Source: Mucilaginibacter sp. MD40
GTDB lineage: Bacteria > Bacteroidota > Bacteroidia > Sphingobacteriales > Sphingobacteriaceae
Reading direction: 5' to 3'
DNA: 64,000 nt
Assembly (NCBI RefSeq): GCF_002288635.1
Contig: NZ_NRSW01000001.1
Location: 381,190 to 445,189, forward strand
Shown: piece by piece, positions 54,333 through 62,385 of the stretch
How the letters are laid out: each line of letters begins with the position of its first letter
Numbering within the stretch: the stretch's first letter is position 1
Notes under the pieces: generated by a model
The model's database searches: none
What the model was told of the DNA's origin: nothing
Seen by the model: only the letters and a program-made list of their open reading frames with translations
Translations under genes and position numbers: made by a program

Positions 54333-55007
54333 ATGAAAAAGAAAAGTATTTATTATTGCCTTATGCTGGGCATATTAACAAGCATCACTTTATTTGCCTG
54401 TAAGAAAAACACCATCGATCCATCGGGTCAGTTTAACATTAAGGTAGTCAATGCCTCAGCTACATCAGGCCCTCAAAGCTTTACATTGGCTGGCAACGTG
54501 CTGATCAATGGCGGATTAAATTACATGGATAATTCTGCATACATCACTGCTCCGTCCGGAAAAAACATGATTATGGAATTTAAACGTCCGGATAATTCGG
54601 TGACTGCTACCGGCTCATTATATACTGCAGATGGCGTAAGTTTTACAGTATACCTGGTCGGGCAAGGTTCAGGGGCAATCGTAAAATCTTACCAGGATGA
54701 TCTGGCGGCGCCAAACAATGGAAAGGTGAAAGTAAAGTTTATCCATTTAAGTGAAAATGCGCCTTCGGATGTCATAGTAAAAGATGCCTCAGGAAATGAT
54801 TTAGTAAGCAATGTAAGCAGATTTGTTGCCAGTGGATACAAATACGTTGATCCCGGTGCGTTAAATATTCAATTGGTCAGCTTGGCCTTGAAGAAAGATC
54901 TTGGAAATTTCACTATTCAGGATTTGCAGGCAGGTAAAATCTATACCTTATATTTTACAGATGATGCCGGCGGCAACCTGGTTATTAATAAAGTGCTTCA
55001 TAATTGA
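54333..55007 (+). CDS. DUF4397 lipoprotein
   Basis: A 224-residue lipoprotein with lipobox LFAC at Cys23. The beta-rich domain (FNIKVVNASATSGPQSFTLAG, VKVKFIHLSENAPSDVIVKDASG, YVDPGALNIQLV) matches DUF4397, a family of predicted Ig-like surface proteins. It is probably co-transcribed with the DUF2141 gene under the LytTR system. The binding partner is unknown. Confidence 0.85.
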   Translation: MKKKSIYYCLMLGILTSITLFACKKNTIDPSGQFNIKVVNASATSGPQSFTLAGNVLINGGLNYMDNSAYITAPSGKNMIMEFKRPDNSVTATGSLYTADGVSFTVYLVGQGSGAIVKSYQDDLAAPNNGKVKVKFIHLSENAPSDVIVKDASGNDLVSNVSRFVASGYKYVDPGALNIQLVSLALKKDLGNFTIQDLQAGKIYTLYFTDDAGGNLVINKVLHN

Positions 55008-55085
55008 GTTTTCGTTTAAATATTCAAACTCTGCATCTATCTTTTAAGTATCATTTCGATGTTTCAAAGAAAAGTCGCCATATAT

Positions 55086-55120
55086 ATAGAAAGAGCCTTC
55101 TTCTTAGAGGCTCTTTCTAT
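55086..55120. terminator. Bidirectional terminator between convergent genes
   Basis: A perfect 13-bp stem, ATAGAAAGAGCCT (55086-55098) and AGGCTCTTTCTAT (55108-55120), with a 9-bp loop. It lies between the DUF4397 gene and the convergent S41 protease gene. Confidence 0.7.
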
Positions 55121-55164
55121 CTCAACTTAATCATTAACTAACTTATCTAAGAACGAAGAAGATC

Positions 55165-57213
55165 TTATTGCTGCGTCAACAGATATTGTATGGTGCGCTG
55201 TACCCAAATGTTTTCAATTGATTTTTTTAGCCAAACCTGATACCAGTCCGTACCGGCATATTGACCAAGCCCCTTAGTTTCCAACTGACCAGCTTCCACT
55301 TTTTCAAGTTCAAGATATCTGTTCATTTGCTCTTGCTTTATTTTGCTTTCCGTCTCGGCCTGTTTAAGCCCAATCACTTGTGGTCTTTTGGAACTCAGGA
55401 AACGTGATATGGAATCCATCCGGGTGAACCTTCCGGAAAAATCCGGATACTTTAAAAACTCTGTATCAGCAATTTTGACGGGTGTGTAAGTATTCAGATG
55501 ATAGGATACTGCATCGATTGTATCTGCAGGCAATACTGAAAATTGGTCCTTCTCCTTAAAATGAGCGTAACTGGTGAGATCCGGCAGACAAAGATCAGGA
55601 TGGACACCGTTCTTTTGAGTAGTTGATCCGTTGATCCTGTAGAATTTTTCCATAGTCAGCTTCAGGGCGCCAAATGACGGTTCTCCGTCCTGATTTATTG
55701 TTCCTAAAGGTAACTGGTGCTGTACCGTTCCTTTTCCGTAGGTATCAGTTCCCACAATCACCGCTCTCCTGTAGTCCTGCATCGCAGCAGCAAATATCTC
55801 GGATGCTGAAGCGCTGTACCCATTGACAAGTACAGCCATTGGACCATCATAGAGGGTTGTACCGTCATCATCTGTAAGAATCCTCAGCTCACCCTTCTGG
55901 TCCTTTACCTGCACGATAGGACCGTATTTCACAAAGTAACCACAGATTTTCACAACATCATCTAAAGATCCACCGCCGTTATAGCGCAAGTCAACAATCA
56001 GTGCGTCTATTTTTTCATTCTGTAATAATTTAAGTTCTCTGGCTACGTCATTCGCACTTTTTGCACCATCCCAATGAGCATAATCATTGTAAAATTCTGG
56101 CAGGTAAAGCATACCTATTTTCTTTCCGGCAGCCGTTTTTATAATCCCGCTCCTTGCTCCAGACTCCTGAACGTTTACTTTCTCGCGAACCAGGGAAACA
56201 TCATTGATCAGACCTGTTTTACTATCCTTGACCTTCAACTTGACAATGGAACCTCCCTTTCCCCGGATCTTATCAATAAGCTCCGGAATTTCCAGACCAT
56301 CTACATCCTCCCAAACACCCTGCTCACCTTCTGCAAAAGAGATAACCAGGTCTCCAGGATTGATTTTCTTACTTTTTGAAGCGGCGGCACCAGTCATCAC
56401 TGACAATACCTTGATATCACCCTGATCGGTTTTACCTAATGTTATACCCACCCCATAAAATAGGTTACTCATCTGCTGATCATATTTTGTTTTGTTGACC
56501 GGAGGCTGATACTCAGAATGCGGGTCAAGTATAAACGTGATCACGTTCACATAATCTGCGAAACTGGCAAAAGAATCCACTGGCTGCAGCTTGCTTTTCA
56601 GCCAATGTTCGTATTTGTTCCGCAAGGCTTTCACAATTTTTTCTTTGAGCAGGGATTTGTCGGAATAACCTTTTTCCAAATCAGCCTCTTTTACAAAATA
56701 TTCATAGGATAATAACCGGTTCCATCGATCTGTCCGCTGTGAACGGCTAAAACACCACTTCAGACTGTCCGCTGGAAATATGATTTCATCTTCATTGCCG
56801 GGACGCCAATTCTTTCTTGAAAATATCGGTAATACTGATAACTCTTTCAGCCGATCGAAATAAATGCGCTGAATTTCATCGTAAAATTGCAAGGGCATCT
56901 TTTCTCCCCGTAATTCGTCATCCAGCGTGTACTGGTATTTATTGAGATGATCGATATCAGACTGCAGAAATACGGCTTTATTAGGATCGAGTTTTATAAG
57001 GTAATTGCTGTAAATCTTTGCGGATAAACCGTCATTGAATAACGGCGGTGCGTAATGGTATTGTCTGATGACACCTGCGAGCCCTTTATACAAAGTCTGC
57101 ATTTTTGAGGTATTGCTTTGCTCAGGCGACGGATAGTTCTGCGCACTGGCCTTCAGACTTAGAAATGAAGAAGTGTAAATAGCCGTTATATAAAATAGCG
57201 ATTTAAAAGACAT
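55165..57213 (-). CDS. Carboxy-terminal processing protease (S41, Prc/Tsp-like)
   Basis: A periplasmic serine protease with PDZ domain. The start is taken at MSFKSLFYITAIY, giving a normal signal peptide ending KASAQ; an in-frame ATG at 57246 adds 11 residues. The N-terminal domain is Tsp-like (KLDPNKAVFLQSDIDHL). The PDZ region is GDLVISFAEGEQGVWEDVDG. The catalytic S41 core has LRYNGGGSLDDVV, VNGYSASASEIFAAAMQDY (Ser) and GTDTYGKGTVQH (Lys). It is the last gene of the second SusCD operon. It cleaves unstructured C-termini; here peptide processing is inferred. Confidence 0.92.
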   Translation of the reverse strand: MSFKSLFYITAIYTSSFLSLKASAQNYPSPEQSNTSKMQTLYKGLAGVIRQYHYAPPLFNDGLSAKIYSNYLIKLDPNKAVFLQSDIDHLNKYQYTLDDELRGEKMPLQFYDEIQRIYFDRLKELSVLPIFSRKNWRPGNEDEIIFPADSLKWCFSRSQRTDRWNRLLSYEYFVKEADLEKGYSDKSLLKEKIVKALRNKYEHWLKSKLQPVDSFASFADYVNVITFILDPHSEYQPPVNKTKYDQQMSNLFYGVGITLGKTDQGDIKVLSVMTGAAASKSKKINPGDLVISFAEGEQGVWEDVDGLEIPELIDKIRGKGGSIVKLKVKDSKTGLINDVSLVREKVNVQESGARSGIIKTAAGKKIGMLYLPEFYNDYAHWDGAKSANDVARELKLLQNEKIDALIVDLRYNGGGSLDDVVKICGYFVKYGPIVQVKDQKGELRILTDDDGTTLYDGPMAVLVNGYSASASEIFAAAMQDYRRAVIVGTDTYGKGTVQHQLPLGTINQDGEPSFGALKLTMEKFYRINGSTTQKNGVHPDLCLPDLTSYAHFKEKDQFSVLPADTIDAVSYHLNTYTPVKIADTEFLKYPDFSGRFTRMDSISRFLSSKRPQVIGLKQAETESKIKQEQMNRYLELEKVEAGQLETKGLGQYAGTDWYQVWLKKSIENIWVQRTIQYLLTQQ

Positions 57214-57269
57214 AAGAAATTGGGTAGAATTAATATTGATAAACATTCTTTTGCATTAGCGGCAACCGA

Positions 57270-58205
57270 TCATTTTTTTCTGAATGCAGCTGTGGTCAAC
57301 GCTTTTAACAATGATGAATTAGGGATAGCATTTTTGATAACCATTTGAGTCAGCGGATAGCCGGTACTATTTTGTTCAATGACATGTGTACTGGAAACCA
57401 TGCCGATGACATTTCCCCGGTCATTCAGGATCGGACTTCCGCTCGAACCTACTGCAAAATCAGCTGTAATTGCCATAAGGTTTCTGAGTGATCCCCCTTT
57501 TCCGTCCGGCCACATGAGCGCATCGGTGTATAAATTGGCGACCATTCCTTTGGTGAAGACGTAATACATATCCTGAGGATTTCCTAACACATAAAGGTCC
57601 TGACCGATTTTCGACAAAGTTCTTTCTATAGGCACAAACGGCAGTTTTTCTCCAAGACCAATCGCTAATTGCAGTACCGCAACGTCATCTTCGATGGAAG
57701 CATAGAGCACTTTTTTTAACTGGTAGGTTTTCCCATTTCCCAGCCTAACTAAGAATACACCGGTATCATCGATCCCTTTGTCTTTGGCGAAAGCATATAA
57801 CACGTGGTAATTGGTCAGGCAAACGCCGTCCGGGGTGATCACGAAAGCTGAGGCCGGATTGACCGATACGCCCGCGACCGTTTTGCGGTAGCACATGGCC
57901 ACCCATCCGACAGCCCCTTTACTTTGTTCGTATATCTGCGTTCCGTCTGATTTCAACGTGTTGCCCTGGGCTAACTGCCTTGTTTTTAAAGATCCTTCCA
58001 TCCTATTTCCATTAAGAAAAGTAAGAACTACAGCAGGTGAACAAATTACCTGCTGGTGCGATAAAAGGGAATCTGCTATGTGTAAGGTCGGTTCCTTAAC
58101 AGTAAGATCTCCATTGAGGAATTGTGCCGAACTGGTTTGACCGATCGTCAACAACAGGCCGAATAGTAAAGCGCCTGCAATACATACATTCTTATTTGTC
58201 ATCAT
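57270..58205 (-). CDS. Exported trypsin-like serine protease
   Basis: A 311-residue secreted S1-type protease with a signal peptide (ALLFGLLLTIGQTSSAQ). The catalytic triad is His134 (LTNYHVLYAF), Asp174 (IEDDVAVLQL) and Ser255 (AVGSSGSPIL). It lacks a PDZ domain, unlike DegP. Upstream of the triad is a ~70-residue N-terminal segment of unknown fold. It lies between TlpA and S41 genes in the second SusCD operon, consistent with peptide processing. Confidence 0.85.
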   Translation of the reverse strand: MMTNKNVCIAGALLFGLLLTIGQTSSAQFLNGDLTVKEPTLHIADSLLSHQQVICSPAVVLTFLNGNRMEGSLKTRQLAQGNTLKSDGTQIYEQSKGAVGWVAMCYRKTVAGVSVNPASAFVITPDGVCLTNYHVLYAFAKDKGIDDTGVFLVRLGNGKTYQLKKVLYASIEDDVAVLQLAIGLGEKLPFVPIERTLSKIGQDLYVLGNPQDMYYVFTKGMVANLYTDALMWPDGKGGSLRNLMAITADFAVGSSGSPILNDRGNVIGMVSSTHVIEQNSTGYPLTQMVIKNAIPNSSLLKALTTAAFRKK

Positions 58206-58275
58206 ATATATTAAAAAGCCGTGTTGCGATGACAGGAAGCGACCGTACGCAGCGCGGCAGAACTTGTGGGATCTG

Positions 58276-59400
58276 TTATTTTAAAATTTCTGATAGTTTT
58301 TTTTCCAATTCCTCTCCCCTCAAATTGGTTGCTATGATCTTACCGGTTGGGTCAATCAGAAAATTTGCAGGTATACCTTCCACGCTATACAATTTGGCTA
58401 CGAAACCGATTTGTTCCGGGACGCCAACAACATTTGTCCAGGTATACTTATCTTCCGTGACTGCTTTCTTCCAGGCATCCATATCCTGATCCAGCGAAAA
58501 GCTGAGAATGGTAAAATTCTTCTTGCTATAGTCAGCGTAGTTCTTGACTAAATTCGGGCTTTCTCTGCGACACGGGCCACACCAGCTTGCCCAAAAATCC
58601 AGCAATACATATTTGCCTTTGAAATCAGACAAATGCAATTCTTTTCCAATGACGTTCTGAGCGGCAAAATCCGGGGCGACCTTGCCAACACCGACTTTAA
58701 CGGCGTCTTCCATTGAAATTTGATACATTTCTCCCGGCGGCGTTTTTCTGACAGAATCGGTAAGGCTTTCAAAAAGCGACCTGGCCAGTTGAATATTATC
58801 TGAGGGTTTAAAGTTAGCCCTGAGCACGTTTAATGCTACCATGGATTTTGGATGGGTATGAATAAATTTAGCCAGGCTCGTTTGCAGCAAAATATCCAGA
58901 TTTAAATAATCCTGCTGCAACGAGTCAAGCGTCCGCTGATCTTTGATGTCCCGCGCTCGGGCACTGATCCCGGCTTGCAACTCTCGAAGATTTCCTACGG
59001 CATCAATATATTCCTGCTGATCTTTATTGAGCGGTGTTCCGCCAACCCTGGCATGTTTTAAAGAATCTTTGGAATCAATCGTGGTTATACCATTTTGAAG
59101 ATATACGGCGACCTGATCCATGGATGGATGCGAATAGATATTCTGTCCATTCTGAGCCAGCAGCACAAATGCTTTCATGGGCATCGGTGCAGTTCCCTTA
59201 AGAACAAACTTTCCGTCCTTCACTACTGCGGAATCTTTATGGAATCCCTGATACTGGTAATACATGTAGGCTTTAGCAGGTTCTTTGATACCATGCAAAG
59301 TTCCCTGTATATGATAATTTACTTCCTTTTTTACTTGCTGAGCAAATGTGCTGACGGTTAAAGCGGATAACAGACACGTTGTTAAGATTTTTATTTTCAT
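58276..59400 (-). CDS. TlpA-like thioredoxin with DUF4369-like N-terminus
   Basis: A 374-residue exported protein: signal peptide (MKIKILTTCLLSALTVSTFAQ), DUF4369-type N-terminal domain (YHIQGTLHGIKEPAKAYMYYQ), a helical middle (residues ~120-220) and a C-terminal AhpC/TSA domain with active site FWASWCGPCRRESP and cis-Pro in SVEGIPANFLIDP. It is overlapped by 4 bp by the 167-aa TlpA gene. Likely keeps thiols of exported proteases or transporter reduced. Confidence 0.9.
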   Translation of the reverse strand: MKIKILTTCLLSALTVSTFAQQVKKEVNYHIQGTLHGIKEPAKAYMYYQYQGFHKDSAVVKDGKFVLKGTAPMPMKAFVLLAQNGQNIYSHPSMDQVAVYLQNGITTIDSKDSLKHARVGGTPLNKDQQEYIDAVGNLRELQAGISARARDIKDQRTLDSLQQDYLNLDILLQTSLAKFIHTHPKSMVALNVLRANFKPSDNIQLARSLFESLTDSVRKTPPGEMYQISMEDAVKVGVGKVAPDFAAQNVIGKELHLSDFKGKYVLLDFWASWCGPCRRESPNLVKNYADYSKKNFTILSFSLDQDMDAWKKAVTEDKYTWTNVVGVPEQIGFVAKLYSVEGIPANFLIDPTGKIIATNLRGEELEKKLSEILK

Positions 59401-59900
59401 GATTTTTTAAATGTTAGATTTTGTAGCGTTTTAAGTGTGGCGGGATTGGATGGTCTTGTCATATCACGTACCTGAACTTTTCCGGCAGGGTCAATGAGGA
59501 TAAAGCGGGGGATGCTGTTGATTTGGAGTTGATGCTCAAATAAAGTATCTGTGACACACCATTGCGTACCTTTCATTCCCACACCGGTCAGGGCACCTTT
59601 CCAGCGCCACGAGGTTTTGTCCAGTGAAATCCCGATCACCTTGATTTTAGTCGTATCCAGTTTGCCTGCCATAGCTTCCAAAAGCGGATATTCTTTTCTG
59701 CAGGGATAGCACCAGGAAGCCCATATGTCTAAATAGACATATTTCCCCTTGAACTCCCGCAGCGAGTGCTGGCGGTTCGCACTATCAATGAAGATGTGAT
59801 CGGCGACAGCCAGTTGTTGCGAACTTGCAATACTTTGGGCTTTCAAAACTGAAGTACCGCATAAGGCCAGGATAAAAACGAGATAGGTTGTTGCTTTCAT
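59397..59900 (-). CDS. Short TlpA-family thioredoxin
   Basis: A 167-residue exported thioredoxin, start taken at MKATTYLVFILALCG; ATG 59927 is in frame but spoils the signal peptide. Active site WASWCYPCRKEYP, with cis-Pro segment INSIPRFILIDP. It has no DUF4369 domain. Its stop overlaps the downstream TlpA start (ATGA), so the two are co-translated in the second SusCD operon. Confidence 0.88.
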   Translation of the reverse strand: MKATTYLVFILALCGTSVLKAQSIASSQQLAVADHIFIDSANRQHSLREFKGKYVYLDIWASWCYPCRKEYPLLEAMAGKLDTTKIKVIGISLDKTSWRWKGALTGVGMKGTQWCVTDTLFEHQLQINSIPRFILIDPAGKVQVRDMTRPSNPATLKTLQNLTFKKS

Positions 59901-59933
59901 AAAAAAATAATTTGTGTTAGCCATCAATTAGGT

Positions 59934-60974
59934 TTATTGCAGAAAAAAACGGATGTAAGCGACAGATGAATCGGAAGCTGCCGGAGGCACCCCATACTTT
60001 GACGCTTTGTAGTGCTTTAGTTTCACCGCCATCAGGTAATACTGATATTGAACTAAACTGTCCCGGTTCGAAAATTTCAGAACCAGACTATCTTTGCTGA
60101 CCCCTGCCCCACCAGGTATGGTAACCCGTGAATTGGCCAGTTGGTAACAATAGGATGGCAATGGTACAGAGAAAAAATACTGGGCTTGATTAATAGAATC
60201 TACCTGGCTGGCACTCAGTGTCATCGCTTCGGCGATGACGTCCTGTCCAGGAAGCGGCATGTTAAGTCCGACGCTCAATTTCAGGGAATCCGGATAATCA
60301 AAATATAGAAAATTAAACGCCCCGCCATCAAGTCTGCTGGTAGCAGCACCATTCAGAGCGGTAGCATTGTCAATGTAGGCGGTAAGCTTTGCAGCTTTTA
60401 TACTAATCTTAAAATAATATAGATCCTGAGACAGTTTATTACCTTTCCTTGAAGTTAACCTGACCGGCACCAGGTAGACACTTGATGATTTTAAACCCTG
60501 ACCGCTTCTCAGCATTATAAATAGGGAATCCTTTGAAACCGTCGCCCCTGCTGCGACCGGGAACCTCCCCTGATGGGCGATCATAAAGGCGTCTGCAGGA
60601 AAACCAGGATTCCGTTCGCCGTGCTGGGTATTGTATTCACTGATGGCCGAAGGATCGATCACCGCAAGTACCGTGTCCGCTTGCGGTGCTGGTTTACTCA
60701 AGGACACGCTCATGGCAGTATAACCCGATGTATGACTGTACGCACTGTCGTTCAGGAACACAAGACTGCCACTCTCCAGATAGGAAACCGTATTACCGCT
60801 TCCTGATAATTTCAGGAGCTGACCGTCAAGTTTACTATCCTTTACACAGGCCGTAAACAACAATGCAGGCATGATCGCAGCTATAGCCTTACAAAGCAAT
60901 TCTGATGAAAGAGTTGAAACCGAAAACTTTTGTAACAGCGCTTTTAAGCAGTGGCTAAAATGGAAAAACTTCAT
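59934..60974 (-). CDS. DUF1735-like (BT_3987-type) lipoprotein
   Basis: A 346-residue lipoprotein with lipobox LLFTAC. The N-terminal ~150 residues, including YTAMSVSLSKPAPQADTVLAVIDPSAISEYN and KDSLFIMLRSGQGL, resemble the DUF1735/BT_3987 domain, which follows SusD in many uptake operons. It probably helps capture substrate at the surface. Its start overlaps the SusD stop by 4 bp. Confidence 0.8.
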   Translation of the reverse strand: MKFFHFSHCLKALLQKFSVSTLSSELLCKAIAAIMPALLFTACVKDSKLDGQLLKLSGSGNTVSYLESGSLVFLNDSAYSHTSGYTAMSVSLSKPAPQADTVLAVIDPSAISEYNTQHGERNPGFPADAFMIAHQGRFPVAAGATVSKDSLFIMLRSGQGLKSSSVYLVPVRLTSRKGNKLSQDLYYFKISIKAAKLTAYIDNATALNGAATSRLDGGAFNFLYFDYPDSLKLSVGLNMPLPGQDVIAEAMTLSASQVDSINQAQYFFSVPLPSYCYQLANSRVTIPGGAGVSKDSLVLKFSNRDSLVQYQYYLMAVKLKHYKASKYGVPPAASDSSVAYIRFFLQ

Positions 60975-62383
60975 CGCGGGTTTTGAACAATATTGGGGTT
61001 AGCAGCTAAAACTATTGGTGAAAAAGGGAACAGGTATCGGGCAGAACCGGCCGGCAGCGTGGCATAAACAGTACCGGACGAACTCATGCGCATTAAATCC
61101 GTTTTTAATATAGGTGATGTATTTAGTCGTTTGAGGTCAAAAAGACGCAGTCCGCCGTGAAAGCAAAGTTCACGTCTCCTCTCTCCCAGTACATAACTTA
61201 AAATGTTGGCTGCTGTATAATTTCTGGCTGTCAAAGCATCAGGAGGAATCCTGTTACTACGAAGGCGGTCAAGCAGTTTCCCTGCACCATCGGCATCGCC
61301 GCTTCGTGCCAAACACTCTGCTTTGATCAGTAGCACCTCCGGTACGGCAACACTGTTATCAAAAACTATTTGCTGCGCGTTGATCGGATTCTGCAGATAA
61401 GAACCGAAAGAGAACCTGCTCGTAGAAAATCTGGTACTGAACCTTTTATCCTGACTAAAAAAACCGCCTAAACTATCCAACAGGGAGTTGCCGATCGTGA
61501 AAGTGCTTTTATAAACAGTGTAAAAGCCCTCATCGGTACTGGTACGACCAAGTAAAACTTCCGGGTTGCCTACAAGATCCTGGAGTTGATTGGGAACATA
61601 GGCACGCGAATTCTGATCGAGCAAACTGCTTACAAGATTCAAGGATGAATCAGCGTATACCTGTGCTGCCTTGTAATCAGCCCTATAAAGATAAGCCCGT
61701 GCAAGGAGGGCAAATCCCGCCGCTTTTCCGGGATGAATAATGTCGATCCCTTTCGAGGGCAAACTGTTATTGGCTACGGCTGTTTTGAGATCAGATAAGA
61801 TCAGCGTATAAACTGCCTCAACAGAAGATCTGGCGGGCAAAGCATAGGCGTCAGGAACGGTTACTAACGGAACACCCGGGTCAGATTTGGCGGTAGCGGG
61901 ATCATAGGCCGCACCGTAGGTGTTGACCAGTTGTAAATAGTACCAGGCTCTGTTGATCAATGCCTGCGAGATGATATTATTTCTGACCTGTGTAGTGTTA
62001 GCGGCATCGGCAACAGCAGCGCCTATTCTGTTTAAAATAACGTTCATCTGCAATATCCTGGAATAGCTGTTAGTGTACATAAAGTCGATTTGTGCCGGAT
62101 TCCAGATGGACTGCTCCCACTGATAGGTTCTGCGATAAAAGTTATCGCCCATCCCATACTGCAAATCGGAAAGCTGCATGTCGTCCGTCATGAGGTCAAG
62201 CGGAAAAAACTGTGTTCGTACCAGGGAATCGCTATTGAGCACTTCCTGGAAATCCTTGATCGTCGTGGGATTGACGGTTTGACTGGAAGGCGTGATCGCC
62301 AGAAACTTCTTGCATCCGCAGCAAAAACTGCACAGTCCTAACAGCAGTAGGATGATCAATGAACCGGTGTGTGTTTTATACAT
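60971..62383 (-). CDS. RagB/SusD-family lipoprotein
   Basis: A 470-residue surface lipoprotein with lipobox CCGC at the end of a Leu-rich signal. SusD pattern: KKFLAITPSSQTVNPTTIKD, YTNSYSRILQMNVILNRIG, RAWYYLQLVNTYGAAYDP and the C-terminal GERRRELCFHGGLRLFDLKRLN. It partners with the SusC encoded 2 bp upstream; their stop/start codons nearly overlap. Substrate unknown. Confidence 0.92.
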   Translation of the reverse strand: MYKTHTGSLIILLLLGLCSFCCGCKKFLAITPSSQTVNPTTIKDFQEVLNSDSLVRTQFFPLDLMTDDMQLSDLQYGMGDNFYRRTYQWEQSIWNPAQIDFMYTNSYSRILQMNVILNRIGAAVADAANTTQVRNNIISQALINRAWYYLQLVNTYGAAYDPATAKSDPGVPLVTVPDAYALPARSSVEAVYTLILSDLKTAVANNSLPSKGIDIIHPGKAAGFALLARAYLYRADYKAAQVYADSSLNLVSSLLDQNSRAYVPNQLQDLVGNPEVLLGRTSTDEGFYTVYKSTFTIGNSLLDSLGGFFSQDKRFSTRFSTSRFSFGSYLQNPINAQQIVFDNSVAVPEVLLIKAECLARSGDADGAGKLLDRLRSNRIPPDALTARNYTAANILSYVLGERRRELCFHGGLRLFDLKRLNTSPILKTDLMRMSSSGTVYATLPAGSARYLFPFSPIVLAANPNIVQNPR

Positions 62384-62385
62384 TG